A stretch of 64,000 nt of DNA from CADEED01 sp035995425 (GTDB taxonomy: Bacteria > Pseudomonadota > Gammaproteobacteria > Steroidobacterales > Steroidobacteraceae), in assembly GCA_035995425.1 (NCBI GenBank), contig DASYKM010000173.1:122118-186117 (forward strand), written 5' to 3'. The translations under genes were made by a program, and so were the position numbers. Below are positions 26,505 to 35,949 of the stretch, in pieces (the stretch's first letter is position 1; each line of letters begins with the position of its first letter). Under the pieces are notes generated by a model, which saw only the letters and a program-made list of their open reading frames with translations, had not been told where the DNA came from and ran no database searches.

Positions 26505-27656
26505 ATGAAAAGAAAGCGACTCATATTGCGGATCACGCTGGGCGTCATCGCCCTGGGCGCCATTGGCTTTGGCGGCTGGATAGTTTCATTGCCCGACGAA
26601 AAGGTCGCCGCGGATCTGCCGCGCGTGCCGCCGGAGGAATCCGACACGACGCTCGCGGCCCTCAAACCACCGAAGCGGCAGCGGCCGATCATCGCGATCA
26701 TTGGTGCCAACGAAGGCACGGAGACCGTGGACTATCTGATGCCCTTCGGCATCCTGAAGCGCGCGGACGTGGCGGACGTATTTGCGCTTGCCACCAAGGC
26801 CGGGCCCGTAACTCTGTACCCGGTGTTCAAAGTGCAGCCGCAAGCGACGGTCGCGGACTTCGACGCGCAGCACCCGGATGGCGCGGATTACGTGATCGTG
26901 CCGGCGCTGCAGAATCCCGACGATGCGGCGGTGCTGCAGTGGATCAAGGCGCAGCGCGAGAAGGGCGCCACGATCATCAGCGTGTGCGCGGGTGCGCTCG
27001 TGATCGCGAACGCGGGGTTGCTCGACGGCCACCGCGCGACGACGCACTGGTACTACCTGAAGGGCCTGCTCAAACAACATCCGTCCATTCAGTACGTACC
27101 GAACCGGCGTTTCGTGGTAGATAGGGGCGTGGCGACGACCACGGGCATCACGGCGTCGATGCCGATGTCGCTCACGTTGATCGAAGCGATCGCCGGCCGC
27201 GAGAAAGCGGTCGCGGTGGCCGAGCAGTTAGGCGTGCGTCGCTGGGGCGCGCGCCACAACAGCGCGGTGTTCAAGTTCACGCGGCCGTTTGCGTTGACCG
27301 CCATGACCAATCGACTGGCGTTCTGGAATCACGAGGAGCTGGGGCTCGAGCTGAAGCCAGGCGTGGACGAAGTCACGCTCGCGCTCGTCGCCGATGCCTG
27401 GTCGCGCACCTATCGCTCGAGCGCCGTGTCGTTCGCCGCGACGACGGCACCCATCGAAACGCGAAACGGCCTGCGCGTCTTCCCCGCGAGGGCTGCGACG
27501 GACTGGCCCGGGACGCGATTGCTGGCGCCGATCGGAACGCTGCCGCCGGCGGACGCGCTCGACGAAACGCTGCGTCAGATAACACTACGCTATGGCATCG
27601 GCACGGCGCGCTTCGTCGCCATGCAGCTGGAATATACGAAGCAAGCCGCGCTGTAA
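26505..27656 (+). CDS. DJ-1/PfpI-family protein with N-terminal membrane anchor (paralogue 1)
   Basis: 383 residues from the ATG at 26505 (GGAG 8-11 bases upstream). One transmembrane helix (about 8-29) is followed by a DJ-1/PfpI domain with the nucleophile elbow SVCAGALVIANAGLL (Cys161) and TTHW after it, as in the amidase-like half of GlxA/FtrA regulators. The C-terminal half (about 240-380) has no AraC-type HTH but a second conserved region (VDEVTLALVADAWSRTYRSSA) shared with the protein at 36483-37607. It probably acts in the periplasm; substrate unknown. Confidence 0.8.
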   Translation: MKRKRLILRITLGVIALGAIGFGGWIVSLPDEKVAADLPRVPPEESDTTLAALKPPKRQRPIIAIIGANEGTETVDYLMPFGILKRADVADVFALATKAGPVTLYPVFKVQPQATVADFDAQHPDGADYVIVPALQNPDDAAVLQWIKAQREKGATIISVCAGALVIANAGLLDGHRATTHWYYLKGLLKQHPSIQYVPNRRFVVDRGVATTTGITASMPMSLTLIEAIAGREKAVAVAEQLGVRRWGARHNSAVFKFTRPFALTAMTNRLAFWNHEELGLELKPGVDEVTLALVADAWSRTYRSSAVSFAATTAPIETRNGLRVFPARAATDWPGTRLLAPIGTLPPADALDETLRQITLRYGIGTARFVAMQLEYTKQAAL

Positions 27657-27714
27657 GGCATCGCTGCCCGATTTTTACAAGACGCCGAATTCCGCCACGG
27701 ACATACTTGCCGCG

Positions 27715-28209
27715 ATGGAGAGCGCATCCGCGAAAACGCCACGGCTCGTGATCCCCTGGATAGGGGCCTACTTCATTGCCTCACTCGTCGGCTACACGCT
27801 CGCCGTAGCCTCCATCACCGCGCATAACCTTGTGAGGCTCATGCAGGTCGGCGCCCACATCAGCGCTGCCGATGCCTTGAGCACGTTTGCATCCGATTTC
27901 AAAGGTTTGTCGCCCACCTTCGGCACGATCACCAAGTACGGCAGCATTCTTTTCCTGGGCTTCGCCATCGCCTTTGCGACGGCCCACGTGCTGTATTTCT
28001 TTCTTGCGCCGCGCCTTCGCTCAGCGAGGCTGGCGAGGGGGCTGTTCCCTCTGGCGGGTGCGACCGGCATGGCGGTGGGCCTTGCGATCCTCAACGCTCA
28101 ATATGATGTGTCGATGATCGCGGGAACGCGCGGCATCACGGGCCTCGGCATGCAGTATGTGGCGGGCGCGATCGCCGGCTGGGTCTTCGTGCGCGGAATC
28201 AAGCCATGA
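27715..28209 (+). CDS. Four-helix integral membrane protein
   Basis: 164 residues from the ATG at 27715. Hydrophobic segments at about 15-38 (VIPWIGAYFIASLVGYTLAV), 75-105 (SILFLGFAIAFATAHVLYFF), 118-138 and 140-160. No recognised family. Its stop overlaps the next start as ATGA (28206-28209), the first of three such couplings in this operon. Confidence 0.7.
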   Translation: MESASAKTPRLVIPWIGAYFIASLVGYTLAVASITAHNLVRLMQVGAHISAADALSTFASDFKGLSPTFGTITKYGSILFLGFAIAFATAHVLYFFLAPRLRSARLARGLFPLAGATGMAVGLAILNAQYDVSMIAGTRGITGLGMQYVAGAIAGWVFVRGIKP

Positions 28210-29321
28210 TGCGGCCGCTGCGGTGGTTGGCGTGCCTGTGGCTGACCCTCACGCCGGCGCTCACTCTGGCGCAGAACGTCAAGGTCGACGTACTCACTGA
28301 CAAGCTCGACGCGCCCTGGGGTCTCGCGCAACTGCCGGATGGCGAAATGTTGCTGAGCGAACGCAGTGGGGCGTTGTGGCGGCTCGACGCGCGCGGCGTG
28401 CGCCTCGCGAAGATCGAGAACGTGCCGGCTGCCTACGTGGAGTCACAGGGTGGCCTCTTCGACATCGCGCTGCATCCGCAATTCGCGACGAACGCCACGC
28501 TCTATCTATCATTTGCCGCGGGCAATCTCGGTCACAACACGCTGCGCGTCGTCAGGGCGGTGTTGAGGGGCAACCGCCTGACCGATGTGCGCACGGTGTT
28601 CGACTCCACGCCGAAGTCGACGGCCGTGCATTACGGCGGTCGCCTGGGCTTCATGAAAGATGGCACGTTGCTGGTCACCATCGGCGACGGCTATGACGAG
28701 CGGTACAACGCGCAACGCCTGGGTGCGCTGCTCGGCAAGGTGGCGCGCATCAACGATGACGGCACGGCCCCGCCTGACAACCCTTTCGTGAGGCGCGAAG
28801 GCGCGGCGCCCGCGGTCTGGTCGTACGGCCACCGCAATCCTCAAGGGCTGGCGGTCGATCCTTTGACCGGCGTCGTCTATCTCAGCGAGCACGGCCCTCA
28901 GGGCGGCGATGAGATCAATGTAATCGAGCCGGGCGTGAACTATGGATGGCCGGTCGCGACTCACGGCATCGACTACACCGGTGGGCGCATCTCGCCGTTC
29001 GCAACCTATGAGGGTATGCGCGAGCCGCTGGTGTTCTGGGATCCATCGATTGCACCGGCTGGCATTGCTGTCTATCGCGGGAACGAATTTCCTGAGTGGA
29101 ATGGCGATCTCCTCGTCGCGGTCCTCAAGTTCACGCAACTGCGGCGCGTCGACCTGGAGGGCGGGCGCGTCGTCGGCGAGCATTTCCTGCTGGCAGATCG
29201 ATCGGCGCGATTCCGCCACGTGCTGATTGCGGCGGACGGCGCGATTCTCGCGCTCGTTGAATCGGTGGAAGGGAAGGAACGCTCCGGCCAGCTCCTGCGC
29301 CTCTCGCGGGCGGCGCCATGA
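28206..29321 (+). CDS. PQQ-dependent sugar dehydrogenase (YliI/Asd type), secreted
   Basis: 371 residues with a signal peptide (LACLWLTLTPALTLAQ). The beta-propeller of the soluble glucose/sorbosone dehydrogenase family is clear: LDAPWGLAQLPDGEMLLSER near the start, GGLFDIALHPQF, HYGGRL, WSYGHRNPQGLAVDP and LSEHGPQGGDEINVI, ending in a blade with FRHVLIAADGAILAL. HRNPQG and EHGPQGGDE are the residues that bind PQQ and calcium in this family. It would oxidise aldoses in the periplasm. Coupled by ATGA to genes on both sides. Confidence 0.9.
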   Translation: MMRPLRWLACLWLTLTPALTLAQNVKVDVLTDKLDAPWGLAQLPDGEMLLSERSGALWRLDARGVRLAKIENVPAAYVESQGGLFDIALHPQFATNATLYLSFAAGNLGHNTLRVVRAVLRGNRLTDVRTVFDSTPKSTAVHYGGRLGFMKDGTLLVTIGDGYDERYNAQRLGALLGKVARINDDGTAPPDNPFVRREGAAPAVWSYGHRNPQGLAVDPLTGVVYLSEHGPQGGDEINVIEPGVNYGWPVATHGIDYTGGRISPFATYEGMREPLVFWDPSIAPAGIAVYRGNEFPEWNGDLLVAVLKFTQLRRVDLEGGRVVGEHFLLADRSARFRHVLIAADGAILALVESVEGKERSGQLLRLSRAAP

Positions 29322-30235
29322 GCTGGATCACGCGCTTCGACACTGCGGCGCCTTCAAACCTGGATTTCAGAGTGATGGCGCCGTGCGCGCGCCTGCGTCC
29401 GTTCGTGCGCTACTACTGGACGCTGAAGAGCCATGGCGATCCACGCGCAACCGACGAGTACCTCGCGCCGGATGGTTTCGAAGAACTGATCTTCAGCTTC
29501 GTGGGACGCTTTCGCCGCACGGAACATGCCGGCGACGTCGAGCGTACGCAGTTTCTCGATCGCAGCTACGTCGTCGGCTGCAAGACCACGGGCGTCAGTT
29601 GCCTGCGGCTCTCCAACCAGGCCATGGTGGGCGTAAAGCTGCGGCCGAATTCACTGTTCTCACTGCTCGGGTTGTCGTTGAAGGAGCTGCACGGCAGTCC
29701 GGTCACCATGGATCAACTGCGGGTTCCGAGGTTGCGCGAGATCGAGGATCGGCTCTTCGAGGCGCGCAGCGACACGCAGATCAAGCAGGTGCTCGATGAG
29801 CTGTTGACTCCCGATGACCTGGGCCGTCGCTCGAGCGCGGTCGTGGGCCTTGCCGTGGACCGCATCTTCCACGAGCGCGGCGCGGTCGGGGTCGGTGAGA
29901 TGCTTCGCGACATCGACTGCCACTACCGCACGGCGGCGCGCACCTTCGAGGAGCGCGTCGGCATTTCGCCGAAGCAGCTCGCCCGGGTGATTCGCTTCAA
30001 GCATGCGTTTGCCGCTCTCAAGGCTGCGCGGACCGCTCGCTTCCTGAGCCCCGTGGACTTCGGATACTTCGACGCTTCGCATTTCGCCAAGGAATTCCGC
30101 CTCTTCACGGGCAAGTCGTCCACGGCGTTCTTTCGCGAACCCGATGCGCTGTCCACGCGGATCTTCGGGTTCTGTCACGACGTGGACATTCATCGGCTGG
30201 ACGCGGAGCGCCGGACGCCGATGTTCGCGTTGTGA
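29318..30235 (+). CDS. AraC-family transcriptional regulator
   Basis: 305 residues. The N-terminal about 170 form a sensor region (RPFVRYYWTLK, DGFEELIFSF, SCLRLSNQAMVGVKLRPN) like the DUF6597-type domain often found before AraC HTHs. The C-terminal domain has two helix-turn-helix motifs: VGEMLRDIDCHYRTAARTFEERVGISPKQLARVIRF (short quotation in parts: SPKQLARVIRF) and the typical FGYFDASHFAKEFRLFTG. It lies inside the sugar dehydrogenase operon and presumably controls it. Starts with ATGA overlap and ends with GTGA overlap. Confidence 0.88.
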   Translation: MSWITRFDTAAPSNLDFRVMAPCARLRPFVRYYWTLKSHGDPRATDEYLAPDGFEELIFSFVGRFRRTEHAGDVERTQFLDRSYVVGCKTTGVSCLRLSNQAMVGVKLRPNSLFSLLGLSLKELHGSPVTMDQLRVPRLREIEDRLFEARSDTQIKQVLDELLTPDDLGRRSSAVVGLAVDRIFHERGAVGVGEMLRDIDCHYRTAARTFEERVGISPKQLARVIRFKHAFAALKAARTARFLSPVDFGYFDASHFAKEFRLFTGKSSTAFFREPDALSTRIFGFCHDVDIHRLDAERRTPMFAL

Positions 30236-31134
30236 ACCCGCGCTTCGCACTGCTTTTCCTTGCGGGCATCGCCAGCGCCGCTCCCGGCATCGATATCGAG
30301 GGCGACGACATCTACCCGGAAAGCATCACCTCGACGGCCGATGGCACGGTGATCGTCGGCAGCGCGAAGCGGACCATCTACCGCGCGCTGGCGGGCGCGA
30401 CCGTGGCCGTGCCTTGGATCGAACTAGAGGCGGCGAGCCCGCGAAGCGTGTTCGGCGTGTTTGCCGATGAGCGGGCAGGTGTGCTGTGGGGCTGCACCGC
30501 GACGTACGGGCCGTCGGAAACGATCCCGCCACGCTCGGCGCTCTATGGCTTCGATCTTGCGACCGGAGCGCAGAAGCATCGCTATCCACTGCCGACCGAG
30601 GGCGCGCTGTGCAATGACATCGCCGTGGGCCGCGATGGCAGCGTCTATGCGACGGACACTGACAACATGGAAATCGTGCGCCTGGCTCCCGGGAGTGAAC
30701 GGCTCGAGACCTGGGTGGGCGGCGGCGCTTTCGGTCCAAAGGGGGACGTGCTCGACGGCATCGCCGTATTGGGCGATCGCGTGATCGTGAACACCCTCGC
30801 CACCGGCAAGCTGTTCGCGGTGCGCATCGGCAAGAGTGGCAGCGCCCAACGGGTCAGGCCAATTCTCCTCGCCCGGCCGATCGAGAAGCCCGACGGCATG
30901 CGCGCGATCGGCAGGTCGACGCTGTTGCTGGCGGAAAACGTCGCCCGTGGTCGTGTGACTCGTGTGCGAATCCGCGGCGATCGTGCGCGACTCAGTGCGG
31001 TTGCAGAGAACCTGCCGCGCGGAGCGGTGGCCGTGACAGCGTCCGGCAACAAGATTTGGGTCCTGGAGCGTCAACCGACTGAGACGAATGGGAGGCAGCG
31101 TCGAGTCCGCGCGGAGCCGATGCTCCTCGAGTGA
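30232..31134 (+). CDS. SMP-30/gluconolactonase-like secreted propeller protein
   Basis: 300 residues from a GTG that overlaps the AraC stop as GTGA. It has a signal peptide (RFALLFLAGIASAAPG), then six-bladed propeller signatures: DIYPESITSTADGTVIVGS, GALCNDIAVGRDGSVYATD, LDGIAVLGDRVIVN, KPDGMRAIGRSTLLLAEN. SMP-30 relatives hydrolyse sugar lactones, which would fit directly after a PQQ sugar dehydrogenase that makes lactones: oxidation followed by lactone opening. That pathway link is inference from adjacency. Confidence 0.78.
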   Translation: MNPRFALLFLAGIASAAPGIDIEGDDIYPESITSTADGTVIVGSAKRTIYRALAGATVAVPWIELEAASPRSVFGVFADERAGVLWGCTATYGPSETIPPRSALYGFDLATGAQKHRYPLPTEGALCNDIAVGRDGSVYATDTDNMEIVRLAPGSERLETWVGGGAFGPKGDVLDGIAVLGDRVIVNTLATGKLFAVRIGKSGSAQRVRPILLARPIEKPDGMRAIGRSTLLLAENVARGRVTRVRIRGDRARLSAVAENLPRGAVAVTASGNKIWVLERQPTETNGRQRRVRAEPMLLE

Positions 31135-31227
31135 TGCAATTGGTCAGGCCAGTTGCGGCGACTTTGTTGTTATCGGTACCATCCGTCCCTTCCGAAGCAC
31201 AAATCGGCCTAATCGAGGGGGACTCAC

Positions 31228-34200
31228 ATGGGCAAGCGCAAAGCTTTTCAGGCTTTCGGCTATTCAATTCTCGGATGTGGTGTGGCGGGTTTCATCACGC
31301 CCGCCGTGATGGCGCAGGATTCAGCGCCCGCAGGTTCGTCGAACGGCGAGGAAATCGAAGAGGTGGTCGTCACCGGCTTCCGCCGCAGTCTGGCGGACGC
31401 AACGGCGGCGAAGAAGGCATCGATCGGGTTCGTGGATTCGGTGTTCGCCGAAGACATCGGCAAGTTTCCCGATACGAACCTGGCGGAATCGTTCAATCGC
31501 ATTCCGGGCATCAACATCTCGCGCGAAATCACCGGAGAAGGCCTGAACGTCGCCATTCGCGGCCTCAACACGAACTTCACGCGCGTTCTGCTCAACAACG
31601 CGCCCGTGGCCCTGGCCGCGGCCGGTCAGGACGCGCAGAACCAGAATCGCGAAGTCGACCTGGACATGCTTCCTTCGGAGCTTTTTTCGCAGTTGACCGT
31701 CTCCAAGACGGCGGCGGCGGATCTCATCGAAGGCGGCGCTGCCGGCACCGTGAATATGCGCATGGCGCGTCCGTTCGATCGTGAAGGCGGGCGGCTCGCG
31801 TATTCGTTGCAGGGCCTGGACAACAGCAAGGCCGACGATCTGGGCCTGCGCGGCTCGCTCGTTGCCAGCAACACCTGGGGCGAGAAGTTTGGCGTGCTGG
31901 TGGGATTCGCCGGCGTGCAGAGCAAGATTGCCACCACGGGTTTCGAAACCGTCGGCTGGACCAGCCTGAACCTGACGCAGGCGCAGTGCGGCTTCGGCCC
32001 CGCTCCCGGAAATGCTCCGCTGCCGTGTAACGCCACCGGCGGTGCCGGCGCGGGTCCGGGCCAGCTAACTACGGTTCCGAACAACCCCAGCACCATAGGC
32101 GCCGGTCTCACGCCGGGCGCGACCATCGACCAGGCGTTCCTGCTCGCGCAGAACCCGGGCCGGACCATTCAGCAGATCGACAATGCGATCTTCCCGCGTC
32201 TCGGCCGTCCGATGGCGGACACGGGCACGAAAGACCGCTACAGCGGCGTTGTCAGCCTGGAATACCGCCCGACTGAAACCCTGCAGTTCCACCTCGACTC
32301 CATGTACGGCAAGCGCAAGACCGAGCTCGAGCGCGTCGACATGATGTGGGCAGTGCGCCGCACGAGCCAGGGCGGATTGGTCATACCTCAGAACATGGAA
32401 GTGGACCGCGAGAATTGCACCACCGGTTGCGTGGTCACCAGCGCCACCTTCTCCAATTCGATGTTCCTGCTCGAATACCGTCCGTACACCGAAGACCTGG
32501 ACTTCTGGGGCACGAACCCCGGCATGCACTGGGAGATCAGCGACAAGTGGAAGATGGACGTCGAGGCCAACTACACCAACAGCACGTTCTATCGCGAAGA
32601 CCCGACCGTGCTCGTGATCACCGGCCCGTCGACCGTCAATTACACCAACGACGGCGGAATTCCGCAGATGAACTCGGCCGTGGACGTGAACAACCCGGCC
32701 TCGTTCCAGTGGATGGTCACCAACCGCGGCGGCGGCAACGAAGTCGGCCGAACCGACCTCGTCGACGAATCGCGTGAGACTGAAACGACGGGTGGCCGTT
32801 TGGCCATGACCTGGGGTGGCGACAAGCTCAACCTCAAGTTCGGCGGCGCCTGGGATGAAACCTCCCGCGACATCCGGCCGCTCGCCAACTCGCAGCAGCT
32901 GCAGAACGCGGTCTGCGGCGGCAATCCGAACGTCTTCCTGCCGGCACCGAACAGCAACCCGGCTTGCCGTGGTGAAGCGGTCGGGGCCATCGCTCCCGGA
33001 GTGAACGGCTACCCGGCATACCCCGGCCTCGGCACGGGGTTCTCGAGCGGGCAGGGACCGCTGACCTACGGCGGCTCGCTCATTCCGAACGGCAGCGTGG
33101 CGGGCTTGCTCGAACCGAGCGAGTTCGGCTTCGTGTTCGTCGATTGGGACGCGTTCCGCGCGGCATCTAACTACGACGCCATCCATGCCCAGATCGGTGA
33201 AGCGGGCGCGACGCCCACGACGGCCAACTGGGGCTCGATCGATGAGAAGGTGACGGCGGCGTTCGCAATGCTGTCCGGTGACACCGAGATCGGCGACAAC
33301 CGCCTGCGGTACAACCTCGGCCTGCGCTACGTGGAGACGGACCAGGCGGTCACTTCGCGCATCACGGTGCCCGATTCCCGCAACCTGGTCGCCGGCGTGC
33401 AGACTGCCGATGGCTCGCGTTATCCGGACGTCGCAAGCGCGGTGGAGCTGGATCGCGAATACCGCAACGTGCTGCCGTCCGGCAACATGGCGTGGAACGT
33501 CACCGACGACCTCGTGGTACGCGGCGGCATTTCCCGCACGTTGACGCGCGCCAATCCGTCGTCCATGTTGCTCGGCTTGAGCATTCCGAACGCCGACGTG
33601 TCATCAGTGAACCTCGGCAATCCGGATCTCGAGCCGTACCTCTCGGACAACTTCGACGTGGGCTTCGAGTACTACACGGGTGACGAGGGGTACTTCGGTA
33701 TCGCCGCGTTCCGCAAGGTGCTCGAAGGCTTCACGACGCGCCAGGTGAGCACGGTCACCTTCGGTGACCTGGCGCAGTTCGGCGTGACGCTCGATTCACT
33801 GGGTGCCAGCCAGCGCGATGCCGTCAACAACCGTGGCGGCAACGCCGCGCTCGTGCAGTTGAACCAGACCGTCAATGCCAGTGGCAAGCTGCGCATCAAC
33901 GGCCTGGAGTTCAACTGGGTGCAGCCGCTCGACTTCCTCCTCGGCAAGGTCGGCATCAACGGCCTGGGCTTCACGGCGAACTTCACCATCATCGACCAGA
34001 CAGGTGAGGGTGCGGCGCCGGCGATCGCCATCGGCGTGCCGCCGCAGACGGTCAACGCCACGCTGTACTACGAGAACCATGGCGTGAGCGCGCGCGTGTC
34101 GATGAACAAGCAGCTTGGCTCGCAGGGCTCGGGCCCGAACAGCAACCAGCAGCAGGTCACGGGCGCCGAGCTGTATGGAGTGGACTACAAGCAGATCGAC

Positions 34201-34383
34201 TTCTCGGCAAGCTTCGACTTGTCGAAGATGTTTGGCTGGTCGGAGTTCACGCCGCAGCTGACGATCGACGGCATCAATCTCACGGAAGAGAAGCGTCGGA
34301 CGAACTTCCAGTTCACCAACGCGATGTTCAGCGAGTTCGACTCGGGCCGCACCATCATGGTCGGCCTGCGCGGCTCGTTCTAG
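31228..34383 (+). CDS. TonB-dependent receptor, carbohydrate-transport type
   Basis: 1051 residues with a signal peptide ending AVMAQ. EEVVVTGFR is the TonB-box-like element, then the plug (FVDSVFAEDIGKFPDTNLAESFNRIPGINISRE, described in parts: DSVFAEDIGKFPD, LAESFNRIPG) and a 22-strand barrel ending in GLRGSF with the aromatic C-terminal residue. GKFPDTN-LAESL/F is typical of the large Caulobacter/Xanthomonas group of receptors for plant or algal saccharides. It follows the sugar dehydrogenase/SMP-30 operon by 93 bases, so a sugar substrate is plausible. It imports across the outer membrane with TonB-ExbBD energy. Confidence 0.93.
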   Translation: MGKRKAFQAFGYSILGCGVAGFITPAVMAQDSAPAGSSNGEEIEEVVVTGFRRSLADATAAKKASIGFVDSVFAEDIGKFPDTNLAESFNRIPGINISREITGEGLNVAIRGLNTNFTRVLLNNAPVALAAAGQDAQNQNREVDLDMLPSELFSQLTVSKTAAADLIEGGAAGTVNMRMARPFDREGGRLAYSLQGLDNSKADDLGLRGSLVASNTWGEKFGVLVGFAGVQSKIATTGFETVGWTSLNLTQAQCGFGPAPGNAPLPCNATGGAGAGPGQLTTVPNNPSTIGAGLTPGATIDQAFLLAQNPGRTIQQIDNAIFPRLGRPMADTGTKDRYSGVVSLEYRPTETLQFHLDSMYGKRKTELERVDMMWAVRRTSQGGLVIPQNMEVDRENCTTGCVVTSATFSNSMFLLEYRPYTEDLDFWGTNPGMHWEISDKWKMDVEANYTNSTFYREDPTVLVITGPSTVNYTNDGGIPQMNSAVDVNNPASFQWMVTNRGGGNEVGRTDLVDESRETETTGGRLAMTWGGDKLNLKFGGAWDETSRDIRPLANSQQLQNAVCGGNPNVFLPAPNSNPACRGEAVGAIAPGVNGYPAYPGLGTGFSSGQGPLTYGGSLIPNGSVAGLLEPSEFGFVFVDWDAFRAASNYDAIHAQIGEAGATPTTANWGSIDEKVTAAFAMLSGDTEIGDNRLRYNLGLRYVETDQAVTSRITVPDSRNLVAGVQTADGSRYPDVASAVELDREYRNVLPSGNMAWNVTDDLVVRGGISRTLTRANPSSMLLGLSIPNADVSSVNLGNPDLEPYLSDNFDVGFEYYTGDEGYFGIAAFRKVLEGFTTRQVSTVTFGDLAQFGVTLDSLGASQRDAVNNRGGNAALVQLNQTVNASGKLRINGLEFNWVQPLDFLLGKVGINGLGFTANFTIIDQTGEGAAPAIAIGVPPQTVNATLYYENHGVSARVSMNKQLGSQGSGPNSNQQQVTGAELYGVDYKQIDFSASFDLSKMFGWSEFTPQLTIDGINLTEEKRRTNFQFTNAMFSEFDSGRTIMVGLRGSF

Positions 34384-34403
34384 TAAGCAGCTGAGCAAGG
34401 AAC

Positions 34404-34429
34404 GGCGCGCACTCTTCGGGGTGCGCGCC
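34404..34429 (+). terminator. Hairpin after the TonB-dependent receptor
   Basis: GGCGCGCAC (34404-34412) and GTGCGCGCC (34421-34429) form a perfect 9-bp stem with loop TCTTCGGG, 21 bases after the receptor stop. No T-run follows. Confidence 0.65.
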
Positions 34430-34476
34430 GGTCACGATCTGGCTCTATCGCAAACGCTGAGCAGTTCATATCAACC

Positions 34477-34977
34477 ATGCACACCATCCGTCGCTGCCGC
34501 CCCGATGAAAGCACCGCAATACTTCACATCGTGAATGCGGCGGCCGAGGCTTATCGCGGAGTGATCCCGCCCGATCGCTTTCACGATCCCTACATGTCGC
34601 AGGCCCACCTCGACGAGGAGATTGCCGCCGGCGTGGAGTTCTGGGGTTATGAGCTCGTGGGCGACTTGCTTGGAGTGATGGGTATGCAGCGCGTGCGCGA
34701 CGTCGATCTGATTCGCCACGCGTATGTGAAGCCCGGTAGTCAGGGTTTGGGCATCGGCGGTGCGCTGATCGCGCACATCCGGCGCTTGAACGAACGGCCC
34801 ATGCTCGTCGGCACCTGGGCCGATGCGACATGGGCGATTCGATTTTACGAGCGGCATGGCTTCGAGCTCGTGCCGGCGCCGCGCGCCGCCGAGCTGCTCA
34901 AGACTTACTGGAATATTCCCGATCGGCAGATTGAGACATCGGTGGTGCTGGAGCAGTCCGACCAGCCACACGTGTAA
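34477..34977 (+). CDS. GNAT-family N-acetyltransferase
   Basis: 166 residues. The acetyl-CoA loop is KPGSQGLGIGGALIAHI, preceded by a hydrophobic strand (LIRHAYV) and followed by GTWADATWAIRFYERHGFELV, the usual FYxxxGF ending. It starts with the common N-terminal pattern IRRCRPDE. Substrate unknown; probably small-molecule or protein N-acetylation in the cytoplasm. It stands alone between the receptor terminator and the sigma factor group. Confidence 0.88.
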   Translation: MHTIRRCRPDESTAILHIVNAAAEAYRGVIPPDRFHDPYMSQAHLDEEIAAGVEFWGYELVGDLLGVMGMQRVRDVDLIRHAYVKPGSQGLGIGGALIAHIRRLNERPMLVGTWADATWAIRFYERHGFELVPAPRAAELLKTYWNIPDRQIETSVVLEQSDQPHV

Positions 34978-35036
34978 GACGACTCCGAAATCCGCAATGC
35001 CGCGTTTGTCGTCTTAGTTCGTGGGCAACCGCGGAA

Positions 35037-35345
35037 ATGAGGCTGATGAACGACGAGACAATCCTGCGGGAAAAGGCCCGCAACGCTATCCAGGCTGGAC
35101 AACTCCCGGATCGTGAGCCCAACCGCACCTGGGCTGGCAAAGGGGGTGGTGGCACCTGCTCCGTGTGCACCGATGAGGTACAGCCCCAGGAGATCGAGTT
35201 CGAGCTGGAGTTCCAGTCCGGCAAAGGACAGCCTGGTGGGCTGGCGAACTACCGGTTTCACATGCGATGCTTCGCGGCATGGGAGTTCGAGCGGCAAAGC
35301 CGTTCCAGCAACGGGCGGCACGTTGATGGAAGGGAGCCAGCATGA
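35037..35345 (+). CDS. Small protein with a possible C2HC zinc site
   Basis: 102 residues. C-S-V-C (41-44) and H-M-R-C (about 75-78) could bind one zinc ion. The rest is polar, with IEFELEF and YRFHMRCFAAWEFER strands. I do not recognise a named family. Its 3' end overlaps the start of the sigma factor gene by 20 bases, so it is likely in the same transcript and may take part in that regulation. Confidence 0.65.
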   Translation: MRLMNDETILREKARNAIQAGQLPDREPNRTWAGKGGGGTCSVCTDEVQPQEIEFELEFQSGKGQPGGLANYRFHMRCFAAWEFERQSRSSNGRHVDGREPA

Positions 35346-35949
35346 AAGTGCAGCCGGAACACTGGGCGCGCTGCTTTATGCAGACAAATCCAGGGTCCGC
35401 GCGCCCGAAGAAGAATGGGTTTCTTTGGTCCACGCGATGGCCAGTGGCGATCAGCGTGCGCTGCATACTCTCTATGAACGGACGCATCGCCTCGTCTTCA
35501 CCCTGATCATGCGCATCTGCAGAAACCGCGAAGCGGCGGATGAATTGACCGTGGACGTCTTCCACGGGGTGTGGCGGCGCGCGTCCGCATACGATCCGAC
35601 GGGTGGTTCGGTGGTGGGATGGATCATGAATCAGGCGCGCTCGCGCGCGCTCGATCGGTTGCGTTTCGAGGGCCGCAAGAAGCGCGTGAACCCATACACC
35701 GCCGAGTCGCCGGCCATGTCTGCCGTTGAGGACTCTGCCGAGCAAATGACCCTGGATGAGCGGGGCGCGCTCTTGCGAAAAGCGCTGCTCGTTCTTTCGC
35801 CGGAGGAGCGCCGGGCGATCGAGTCGGCCTTTTTTTTGGACCTCACTTACGCCGAAGTGGCGACGCGGCACGACCAGCCGGTCGGGACCGTCAAGACGCG
35901 CATCCGTTCCGGTCTGAACAAGCTGCGGCAGGAGCTGGAAATTGGATAA
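35326..35949 (+). CDS. ECF RNA polymerase sigma factor
   Basis: 207 residues from the ATG at 35326, which is in frame; the ATG at 35342 is not. Region 2 is seen as ALHTLYERTHRLVFTLIMRI and DELTVDVFHGVWRRA; region 4 as LSPEERRAIESAFFLDLTYAEVA followed by QPVGTVKTRIRSGLNKLRQ, the DNA-recognition helix. It pairs with the downstream ChrR-type anti-sigma factor (overlap of 8 bases). By analogy with RpoE-ChrR pairs it may respond to oxidative or photo-oxidative stress or metal imbalance. Confidence 0.92.
   Translation: MEGSQHESAAGTLGALLYADKSRVRAPEEEWVSLVHAMASGDQRALHTLYERTHRLVFTLIMRICRNREAADELTVDVFHGVWRRASAYDPTGGSVVGWIMNQARSRALDRLRFEGRKKRVNPYTAESPAMSAVEDSAEQMTLDERGALLRKALLVLSPEERRAIESAFFLDLTYAEVATRHDQPVGTVKTRIRSGLNKLRQELEIG

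Noticed and set aside
32065..33186. 373-codon frame opposite the TonB receptor
   Set aside because: Low-complexity Arg/Val/His-rich shadow of the receptor barrel.
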